Shown here piece after piece: positions 6,186 through 11,882 of a DNA stretch of 11,882 nucleotides. The DNA comes from JBGOUV01 sp041477815 (GTDB taxonomy: Bacteria; Acidobacteriota; Terriglobia; Bryobacterales; JACQDG01), in the NCBI GenBank assembly GCA_041477815.1, contig JBGOUV010000212.1:1-11882 (forward strand). Direction: 5' to 3'. The notes beneath the pieces were generated by a model. That model was not told the DNA's origin, searched no databases, and saw only the letters and a program-made list of their open reading frames with translations. Each line of letters begins with the position of its first letter. Positions within the stretch are counted from its first letter, which is position 1. Position numbers and translations under genes: made by a program.

Positions 6186-7601
6186 ATGAATCCGATCGAG
6201 GAAGGCAGACTGCTGATCACGCGGCGGCACTTCTTCAGCCGGTCGGCTGCGGGGATCGGCGTGGCGGCGCTGGGATCGCTGCTGTCGGACCAGGCGCGCG
6301 CGGCGACGCACTTCCCGGCGAAGGCCAAGCGGGTCATTTACCTGTTCCAGCATGGCGCGCCGTCGCAGCTCGATCTGTTCGATTACAAGCCGGACCTCCT
6401 GCGGCGGCGCGGCGAGGATCTGCCGGATTCGGTGCGCGGGGGGCAGCGGCTGACCGGGATGACGGCGTACCAGGCGAAGTTCCCCACCGCGCCCACCGTA
6501 TTCAAGTTCGCGCCGCAGGGGAAGTCGGGGATCTGGCTGAGCGAGCTGCTGCCGCACACCGGGAAGGTGGCGGATGAGCTGGCGGTGATCAAGACGCTGC
6601 ACACGGAGGCGATCAACCACGATCCGGCGGTGACGTTCCTGCAAACGGGATTTCAGTTGGCCGGGCGGCCGGCGCTGGGGGCGTGGGTGTCGTACGGGCT
6701 GGGGAGCGAGAACCAGGATCTGCCGGCGTTCGTGGTGCTGGTGTCACAGGGCAGTGGTGGTACCCAGGCGCTGGCGGACCGGTCGTGGGGGAGCGGGTTC
6801 CTGCCCAGCCGGTACCAGGGGGTGAAGTTCCGGTCGGGCGCGGATCCGGTGTTGTACCTGTCCAACCCACCCGGCTACGAAGGGACGGCGCGGCGGCGGT
6901 TTCTGGACGACCTGGGCAAGCTGAATCAGGGGACGCTGGAGGACTACCAGGATCCGGAGGTGGCGACGCGCATTGCGCAGTACGAGATGGCGTTTCGGAT
7001 GCAGACGTCGGTGCCGGAGCTGGCGGATCTGTCGAAGGAGCCGGAGTCGACGTTCGAGCTGTACGGTCCGGACGCGCGCAAGCCGGGAAGCTATGCGGCC
7101 AACTGCATCCTGGCGCGGCGGCTCGCGGAGCGCGGCGTGCGGTTCATCCAGTTGTTCCATCGCGGGTGGGACCAGCACAGCAACCTCCCTAAGGAGATCA
7201 AGGGGCAGTGTGTGCAGACCGATCAGCCGTCGGCGGCGCTGCTCCAGGATTTGAAGCAGCGGGGATTGCTGGAGGACACACTGGTGGTGTGGGGAGGCGA
7301 GTTTGGGAGGACGGTGTATTCACAGGGGGTACTGACGGAGGACAACTATGGGCGGGACCACCATCCGCGGTGCTTTGCGGTTTGGATGGCGGGGGGCGGG
7401 ATCCAGGGGGGCGTCTCGTATGGGGAGACGGACGATTTCGGGTACAGCGTGGTGAAGGATTCGGTGGACGTGCACGACCTGCATGCTACGATCCTGCATT
7501 GTTTGGGGGTGGATCACACTCGGCTGACCTACAAGTTTCAGGGGAGGCATTTTCGGTTGACGGATGTGGCGGGTAGAGTGGTGAAGGCGGTGTTGGCGTA
7601 A
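6186..7601 (+). CDS. DUF1501 protein with Tat signal (alkaline-phosphatase-like fold)
   Basis: A 471-residue protein with a twin-arginine signal, ITRRHFFSRSAAGIGVAALGSLLS (R13-R14), so it should be exported folded by the Tat system. The DUF1501 body shows IYLFQHGAPSQLDLFDYKP (51-69), GIWLSELLPH, INHDPAVTFLQTG, QLFHRGWDQHSN (322-333), VVWGGEFGRT (367-376), GRDHHPRCFAVWMAGGG (389-405) and DVHDLHATILHCLGVDH (428-444). The clustered Asp and His residues fit the metal site expected of this sulfatase/alkaline-phosphatase-like superfamily; the substrate is unknown. Length is normal and the gene is intact. It follows the DUF1553 gene by 3 bp, the classic pairing of these families, implying a joint periplasmic or surface function. 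Its stop abuts the stop of the convergent PhzF-family gene. Confidence 0.94.
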   Translation: MNPIEEGRLLITRRHFFSRSAAGIGVAALGSLLSDQARAATHFPAKAKRVIYLFQHGAPSQLDLFDYKPDLLRRRGEDLPDSVRGGQRLTGMTAYQAKFPTAPTVFKFAPQGKSGIWLSELLPHTGKVADELAVIKTLHTEAINHDPAVTFLQTGFQLAGRPALGAWVSYGLGSENQDLPAFVVLVSQGSGGTQALADRSWGSGFLPSRYQGVKFRSGADPVLYLSNPPGYEGTARRRFLDDLGKLNQGTLEDYQDPEVATRIAQYEMAFRMQTSVPELADLSKEPESTFELYGPDARKPGSYAANCILARRLAERGVRFIQLFHRGWDQHSNLPKEIKGQCVQTDQPSAALLQDLKQRGLLEDTLVVWGGEFGRTVYSQGVLTEDNYGRDHHPRCFAVWMAGGGIQGGVSYGETDDFGYSVVKDSVDVHDLHATILHCLGVDHTRLTYKFQGRHFRLTDVAGRVVKAVLA

Positions 7602-8444
7602 TTAAGCCAGCCGGCCGGTAAGCACTGTTACCACGTGGCCTCCTACGCGGACGTTGTCTACCTTGCCGGCGGATAGCGACGCCTGCACCGTAATCCGGCA
7701 GGGGCGGTGAATGTTGCGGCCCTGGAGGATGCGGAAGGGGCGGTTCGGAGGCCGCAGCCCGTAGCGGACCAGGAAGGCCGCCGCGCACCCGGCTGCTGAG
7801 CCGGTGCCGGGGTCTTCGAAAGCGGGGCCAAACATGCGGGCCTGGAGGCAGTCGTCGCCAGTCACCAAGTAGTACGGGAAGTGGCCGCCGCATTGGTGGA
7901 GGAGTGGCAGGAGCACCGAGTAGTCGGGGTGGAGGCGAGTCAGGGCGGCCGGAGTGCGCAGGGGCACGATCAGGAAAGGCAGGCCAGTGGAGATTACTCG
8001 GGGGGTGGCGCGGGGGTCGAGGTCTGCGGGGGCGAGGCCGATGGCGGGGGCCAGGTGGCCGGGGGCGACGGTGGGGCCGAAGACGGGATCGTTTTGTCGC
8101 ATTTCCAGGTAGGAGCCTTGGCGCCGGACGGGGATGACGCCGGCCTTCATCTGGAGCCGGATTTCGGTGCGGCCCTTGGCGACGACGAACGCCGTGCCCA
8201 GGGTGGGGTGGCCGGCGAAGGGGAGCTCCTCGGTCACGGTGAAGATGCGGACGCGGGCGTCGGCGTGGGGGACGGTGGGGGGCAGGACGAAAGTCGTCTC
8301 GGCGAGGTTCATCTCGCGGGCGATGGCCTGCATTCTGGAGGCGCTGAAGCCGCGGCCGTCGGGGAAGACGGCCAGCGGATTTCCTGCCAGGGGGCGGGTG
8401 GTGAATACGTCAACCTGGGTAAAATGAGAGCATGGTGCGCGCAT
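7602..8444 (-). CDS. PhzF-family isomerase/epimerase-like protein
   Basis: A complete 280-residue member of the PhzF/YddE family, with two similar halves forming a diaminopimelate-epimerase-like fold. N-terminal motifs are TQVDVFTTRPLAGNPLAVF (9-27) and NLAETTFVL, where E49 matches the catalytic glutamate of PhzF (E45, from memory). ELPFAGHPTLGTAF follows (73-86), then GPAFEDPGTGSAAGCAAAFL (206-225) in the second half. In pseudomonads PhzF isomerises a phenazine precursor, but most relatives are not in phenazine clusters and none of the other phz genes is here, so the substrate is unknown. It is probably cytoplasmic, since no signal peptide is seen. The start at 8444 gives the usual short lead-in; its first 13 bp overlap the 5' end of the divergent gene starting at 8432, so its promoter must lie inside that gene. 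Confidence 0.93.
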   Translation of the reverse strand: MRAPCSHFTQVDVFTTRPLAGNPLAVFPDGRGFSASRMQAIAREMNLAETTFVLPPTVPHADARVRIFTVTEELPFAGHPTLGTAFVVAKGRTEIRLQMKAGVIPVRRQGSYLEMRQNDPVFGPTVAPGHLAPAIGLAPADLDPRATPRVISTGLPFLIVPLRTPAALTRLHPDYSVLLPLLHQCGGHFPYYLVTGDDCLQARMFGPAFEDPGTGSAAGCAAAFLVRYGLRPPNRPFRILQGRNIHRPCRITVQASLSAGKVDNVRVGGHVVTVLTGRLA

Positions 8445-8995
8445 GGGCTGTTGTGGTCCTTTGGTTATGGCCGGCGCTCGCGGGTGCGCAGTCGGGCGGA
8501 GTGACGCCGGACTGGCAGATCCGGGAGCTGGCGGCGAAGTTGGAGAAGAACGTCGCGGTGATCGAAGGGCTATTGACGCAACTCAAGCCCGAGGAATGGG
8601 TGTCCAATGGGGCGCCCAGTTCCTACGTCGATCAGGTAAAGCAAACGCGGCAGTTCAACTCGTTCCTTATCTTACAAGCGCAGGCGCTGGCGCGGGAGCC
8701 GGCGAAGCTGTCGGTGACGATGGACACGTTTCTGCGGCTGGATCACTTGCAGTCCTTGCTGGATTCGGTGACCGGGGGAGTGCGGAGCTACCAGAACTCG
8801 TCGCTGGCGGAGCTGATGGCGTCGGCGGTGGGTCAGAACCTGGCGTTTCGGGAGCAGTTGAAGGAGTACGCGCGGGAGCTGGCGGTGGAGCGGGAAAAGG
8901 AGTGGGAGATCGCCAACCAGGAGGCGCAGCGGTGCCGTGCGGCGCTGGCTAAGAAGCCGCCGGCGACCCCGGCTCCGGCTCCGAAGAAGAAGTGA
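8432..8995 (+). CDS. Exported helical protein with Pro/Lys-rich tail, unknown function
   Basis: A 187-residue protein beginning with a signal peptide (MVRAWAVVVLWLWPALAGAQ, cleavage probably after residue 20). The mature part is strongly helical: IRELAAKLEKNVAVIEGLLTQL, an LRLDHLQSLLDSV segment and a long charged helix (REQLKEYARELAVEREKEWE) of coiled-coil character. It ends with a Pro/Ala/Lys tail (KKPPATPAPAPKKK). I do not recognise a family. A periplasmic location is likely. The stop overlaps the GTG start of the next gene by 4 bp (GTGA, 8992-8995), which implies translational coupling with a membrane GT-C-like protein. A GTG at 8435 is an equally possible start. Its 5' end overlaps the divergent phzF-like gene by 13 bp. 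Confidence 0.85.
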   Translation: MVRAWAVVVLWLWPALAGAQSGGVTPDWQIRELAAKLEKNVAVIEGLLTQLKPEEWVSNGAPSSYVDQVKQTRQFNSFLILQAQALAREPAKLSVTMDTFLRLDHLQSLLDSVTGGVRSYQNSSLAELMASAVGQNLAFREQLKEYARELAVEREKEWEIANQEAQRCRAALAKKPPATPAPAPKKK

Positions 8996-10455
8996 ACAGG
9001 CGCGGATGGCTCGGGCTGCCCTTGGTGGGGTTGGCAGCGTTATATCTACTATACTTGCCTGATGTCCAGTTTGTTCTGGACGACTGGTGGTTGTTCCAGA
9101 GGTTTGCCCGGGCCCCGGGGCGGTGGGAGATGGCGCGGGCCCTTGTGGAGAACCGGGTTTGGGGGTCGTTTCGGACCAATGGCCTGAGTTTCGTGGGCGT
9201 GTACGGTTTGTGGGGGATCGGCGGGGCGCGGCCGGGCTTCTATTTTGTGATCGGCGTGGGGTTGCAGGCGTTGATTGGGTACTTGTTGTATCGGGTGGTG
9301 GAGCGGCTGGGGTTGGGCAGGGGGACAGCCTGGGCGGCGGGGGCGTTGTTTGTGGTGTTGCCGACCGCGCACAACCCGGTCTTCTGGTTTCCGAGCTGCG
9401 CGCCTTACTTGTTTTCCGCGGTGGGGGTGCTGGTGTACTTGTGGTCGGCGGCGGGAGAGTGGAGCTGGCGGGCGGGGGTGTTGCAAGCGGTGGCCGTGGC
9501 GCTGGCGTTCTTGAGCGGCGACCAGGCGTTCGGGCTGCTGGCCGGGTCGGCACTGTGGATGGCGGTGGTATGGCGCAACCGGGGGCCGCTGCGATCGGCG
9601 CTGGTGGCCTGGGGGACCCTGGCGGTGGTGGGGGCTCTCTACCTCGGACTGGTGAATAAAGTACCGGCGGGGGGAACGATGGCGGCGAAATTCGATTTCC
9701 GGCTGGGACGGGCGGCCCAGAATGTGGCCGCGATGTGGGGAGATGGATATTATCGCTCGACATGGTGGGCGCTGGGGATCGTAATAGTGGTCTGGTGGGT
9801 GCTGCGCGGGGAGACCGCCGGGCCGCCGGCGCGCGCCGCTTTACTAGGTGTTGGGTGGTGGGTGTTGGGTGTTGGGCCGGTGCTCTTCCTTAGATGGAGG
9901 GAGTTGCGGTATGACTATCTGCCTGGTCTGGGACTGGCCGTCGCGCTGGCGGCGTTGTGCCGGCGGCCGGTGATCACGGCGGTGCTGGTGGGGTGGTCGG
10001 CGGGAACCGTGGCGGGGGAGATCCAGCAATGCTGGCGGCCCATGGCCCGCAATACGCAGGCGGTGGTGCGGGCGTTGCGGAAGCTGGAGAATGTGCGGGA
10101 CCACGACATCGTGGCCGTGGCGGGGACGCCGGCGCGCATTGGGACGGCGCCGCATTTTGCTATGTACTTATCCTATAGCTCGACGCCGTTTGTAGAGACG
10201 GTCACCGGTGTGTTCGGATTGCACGTGGGCCGGGCGATTCTGTGGGACTCGGGGCGGCTGGGGCTGGAGCACGTGGACTTCTTCCGGGAGTTGAAGGAAG
10301 AAGACCTGCGGCGGGCGCACGTGGTGGCGTGTGAGGCGCTGGAGGACTGTTCGGTCCGTACGGTGCTGGCGCGAGAGGTGGGGCCGGGGAAGTATGAGAT
10401 GCATCCGCTCAAGAACTATCGGGGATCCGGGGACAAGATCTATTTCTCGAAGTAG
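8992..10455 (+). CDS. Multi-spanning membrane protein, GT-C glycosyltransferase-like
   Basis: A 487-residue protein that starts with GTG inside the stop of the preceding gene, with a purine-rich GAAGAAGAA just upstream. About 10-11 hydrophobic segments can be seen, e.g. WLGLPLVGLAALYLLYL (6-22), FYFVIGVGLQALIGYLLY, AWAAGALFVVLPT, ALVAWGTLAVVGALYLGLV and WWALGIVIVVWWVL. After the first membrane segment comes VLDDWWLFQRF with adjacent aspartates (D30, D31), the position where GT-C enzymes carry catalytic or metal-binding acids. A soluble C-terminal domain of about 130 residues follows. GT-C enzymes move sugars from polyprenyl-phosphate carriers; donor and acceptor here are unknown, and the family call rests on topology and the DD motif only. 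A period-7 G-tract repeat lies within a membrane-spanning segment (GVGWWVLGVGP). The 3' end overlaps the convergent gene by 16 bp. Confidence 0.83.
   Translation: MNRRGWLGLPLVGLAALYLLYLPDVQFVLDDWWLFQRFARAPGRWEMARALVENRVWGSFRTNGLSFVGVYGLWGIGGARPGFYFVIGVGLQALIGYLLYRVVERLGLGRGTAWAAGALFVVLPTAHNPVFWFPSCAPYLFSAVGVLVYLWSAAGEWSWRAGVLQAVAVALAFLSGDQAFGLLAGSALWMAVVWRNRGPLRSALVAWGTLAVVGALYLGLVNKVPAGGTMAAKFDFRLGRAAQNVAAMWGDGYYRSTWWALGIVIVVWWVLRGETAGPPARAALLGVGWWVLGVGPVLFLRWRELRYDYLPGLGLAVALAALCRRPVITAVLVGWSAGTVAGEIQQCWRPMARNTQAVVRALRKLENVRDHDIVAVAGTPARIGTAPHFAMYLSYSSTPFVETVTGVFGLHVGRAILWDSGRLGLEHVDFFRELKEEDLRRAHVVACEALEDCSVRTVLAREVGPGKYEMHPLKNYRGSGDKIYFSK
9846..9876 (+). repeat. Heptamer G-tract repeat with G-quadruplex potential, inside a coding region
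   Basis: Consecutive 7-bp units (AGGTGTT, GGGTGGT, GGGTGTT, GGGTGTT) end in a final GGG. Four GGG runs at 9853-9855, 9860-9862, 9867-9869 and 9874-9876 are each separated by 4 bases, which fits the simple G-quadruplex pattern on the coding strand. The unit is not a multiple of 3, so gain or loss of one copy would shift the frame of the GT-C-like gene. Confidence 0.8.
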
Positions 10456-11882
10456 TACAGCCAAATCGACTTGCCGATCTTGACGCGAGGCTGGAGGTGC
10501 CAGAGCCAGGTGGCGGGGCCGGGGTCGTTTTGAATGCCGACCAGGTGGTTGACGCTGATGGCGATCCAGCCGGGGTCGGGACTCGCCCAGTTCAGCCGGC
10601 GTGCGGCGAGGCCGAAGGCAGCCGGGTCCGTCAGACCGAAGTAGCTGAGTTGGAGGTTGGAGATACCGTGGTCGTGCGTGTATTGGGCGAGGCGGGCGAG
10701 GTCCTGGCCCCAGTCGAGGTTGCTGTCGGCCAGGTAGCGATGCTCGCGCCCGCGGGCCCATTGGTTGAAGTAGGGTAGGTAGTCGGGATGGGCGCGGAAG
10801 GACTCTACGGCGTGCCAGGCCAGCAAGGCGAAGGCGACCGCGCGGAGGCGGCCGGGTTGGGCGAAGAGCGCGCCGGCGAGGAGAGCGAAGAACGGATAGA
10901 TGGGGAGGACGTGCCGGAGGCCGATGTTGAGGTTGCCGGTCATAACGAAAGCGAGGACGACGAGGATCGCGACTAGAGCAAAGAGACGGCCGGGCGAGGG
11001 CGCGAAGAGGCTCAGGGCGACCAGGAGCAGCAGCGGGAGGGTGGTCTTCAGCAGGATGGCAACCGGGAAATAGTACCACCAGCCGTACTGCGAGGTATGG
11101 CCAAGTAGGTAGGCGTTGTGGCCGCCGCCGTTGTGGCTGGCGAGGTCGATGAGGCCCTGGAAGAAGCGGGGGGCGGGAAGGGTGCGGTGTTCGAGCTGGC
11201 GGGTGAGCGTGCGGGGGAGGGCGGCTTGCTGGCCGTCGGCGTACTTGCTGCGGTAGTGATGCCCGCCCGGCGCCAGGACGCCCGTCTCGAAGCGATAGCC
11301 GGCCCAGACCACCAGGGCGGCCAGCAGGGTGGAGACGACCAGTTGTGGGAAAGGGAAGCGACGGGCGACCACGAAATAAAGCAACGCCACGGGCGGGAGC
11401 ACGGCCAGGGCAGAGAACTTGATCAGAACGGCGAGACCGACGGCGAGGCCGGCGAGACCGGCATCGCGCCAACAGGGTTGCCGGCTCCAGCGCCACAGGA
11501 AGAACGCCGCGACGAAGATGGCGACGGCGGCGGCGAAGTCCAGGGCGGCGACACCGGCCAGGCCCAGAAGGTTGGGACAGCAAACGAGGAGGGTGCAGGC
11601 GGCCAGGGCCGCGACCGGGCCGTAAAGCAGGACACCCCAGCGCCAGACGCAAAAGAAGAGCAGGGCGGCGAACAGAAGGTTGGGCACGCGGGCGAGAATC
11701 AGAGTTTTCCAATAGAAGGCCAGGTCGTGGGTGGACCAGGGGCCGTCGCTGGCCCACAGGTGGGGGTGGAAGCGCAGACCGGCCAAGTGGGGCCCTACGG
11801 CGAAGAGGAGACGGGCGAGCGGGGGATGCTCGGGCTCATAGGTGTAGTGAGCGGTTTCGAGATACTGGAGGCCGGCCACGAG
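10440..11882 (-). CDS. GT39/PMT-type membrane glycosyltransferase-like protein, N-terminus cut by window edge
   Basis: The frame is open to the right edge (LVAGLQYLETAHYTYEPEHPP at the edge), so the start lies outside the window; a GTG at 11877-11879 falls within the conserved first loop and is unlikely to be the true start. About 480 residues are present. The N-terminal 'AG-x-x-YL...EPEHPPLARLL' is typical of the first periplasmic loop of PMT_2/ArnT-like GT-C enzymes. Many membrane segments follow (LLFAALLFFCVWRWGVLLYG, FVAAFFLWRW, LLALVALSLFA-type stretches), then NIGLRHVLPIYPFFALLAG and a conserved late block, FRAHPDYLPYFNQWARG plus YLADSNLDWGQDLARL, seen in this family in Acidobacteria. 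Such enzymes transfer sugars from lipid-phosphate carriers to protein, lipid or glycan; the acceptor here is unknown. Its stop lies inside the end of the convergent GT-C-like gene (16-bp overlap). Confidence 0.88.
   Translation of the reverse strand, partial: LVAGLQYLETAHYTYEPEHPPLARLLFAVGPHLAGLRFHPHLWASDGPWSTHDLAFYWKTLILARVPNLLFAALLFFCVWRWGVLLYGPVAALAACTLLVCCPNLLGLAGVAALDFAAAVAIFVAAFFLWRWSRQPCWRDAGLAGLAVGLAVLIKFSALAVLPPVALLYFVVARRFPFPQLVVSTLLAALVVWAGYRFETGVLAPGGHHYRSKYADGQQAALPRTLTRQLEHRTLPAPRFFQGLIDLASHNGGGHNAYLLGHTSQYGWWYYFPVAILLKTTLPLLLLVALSLFAPSPGRLFALVAILVVLAFVMTGNLNIGLRHVLPIYPFFALLAGALFAQPGRLRAVAFALLAWHAVESFRAHPDYLPYFNQWARGREHRYLADSNLDWGQDLARLAQYTHDHGISNLQLSYFGLTDPAAFGLAARRLNWASPDPGWIAISVNHLVGIQNDPGPATWLWHLQPRVKIGKSIWLYYFEK

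Noticed and set aside
4818..6644. A 608-residue open frame on the minus strand, antisense to the DUF1553 and DUF1501 genes
   Set aside because: Its product is an Arg/His/Pro/Leu-rich shadow of GC-rich codons on the other strand, with no recognisable motif; the plus-strand genes have full conserved domains.
7602..8444. A phenazine biosynthesis cluster
   Set aside because: A lone PhzF-family gene without other phz genes; the family is broad and mostly uncharacterised.
8672..9763. A 363-residue minus-strand open frame
   Set aside because: Pro/Ser/Thr/Arg-rich shadow of the coiled-coil and membrane-protein genes.
10168..11757. A 529-residue open frame on the minus strand in another frame than the GT39/PMT-type gene
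   Set aside because: Low-complexity Arg/Pro/His composition and no membrane or family motif; the other frame encodes clear membrane segments and conserved GT-C blocks.
1..11882. CRISPR arrays, tRNA or rRNA genes, intact transposases
   Set aside because: No regularly spaced direct repeats, cloverleaf-like sequences or transposase motifs were seen on either strand.

Overview
The window (11,882 bp, GC-rich) looks like a chromosomal segment of an Acidobacteriota bacterium, probably of the Solibacter/Bryobacter group. The basis is family-level recognition: a cytochrome-like DUF1549/DUF1553 protein paired with a Tat-type DUF1501 protein, a 'GAGGMGEVYRARD' protein kinase, a secreted MlrC-type M81 peptidase, a small 'MDIERTIEHLLD...' coiled-coil protein and acidobacterial-style GT-C membrane proteins. 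No rRNA, tRNA, CRISPR array, intact insertion sequence or phage gene was seen.

Layout. (1) 1-2115, minus strand: a DUF2971-like protein of unknown function, a small coiled-coil protein and an exported M81/MlrC-type metallopeptidase whose C-terminus runs off the left edge. They are closely spaced and may be co-transcribed. (2) 2116-3245: a damaged, lower-GC stretch with a frameshifted small secreted protein and a minus-strand Ser/Thr kinase cut off after the N-lobe. (3) 3278-7601, plus strand: a PSCyt1-DUF1549-LamG-DUF1553 gene split by a perfect 19-bp tandem duplication at its second CxxCH motif, then a Tat-type DUF1501 protein. (4) 7602-8444, minus strand: a complete PhzF-family protein, tail-to-tail with DUF1501 with no spacer. 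(5) 8432-10455, plus strand: a secreted coiled-coil protein overlapping by 4 bp (GTGA) with a multi-spanning GT-C-like membrane protein. (6) 10440-11882, minus strand: a second GT-C/PMT-type membrane protein whose N-terminus runs off the right edge; it converges on and overlaps the previous gene by 16 bp.

How the genes work together. The DUF1553 and DUF1501 proteins form a recurrent pair in Planctomycetes, Verrucomicrobia and Acidobacteria; both are predicted to be exported and may act together on an extracellular, possibly polysaccharide-related, substrate (inference). The two GT-C proteins and the coupled periplasmic coiled-coil protein suggest lipid-linked sugar transfer at the membrane (inference). 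The most notable signals are the 19-bp duplication, the run of three damaged genes between 2327 and 4208, and a heptamer G-tract repeat inside a membrane-protein gene. I see no convincing complete new system; the DUF2971-like protein is the least understood intact gene.
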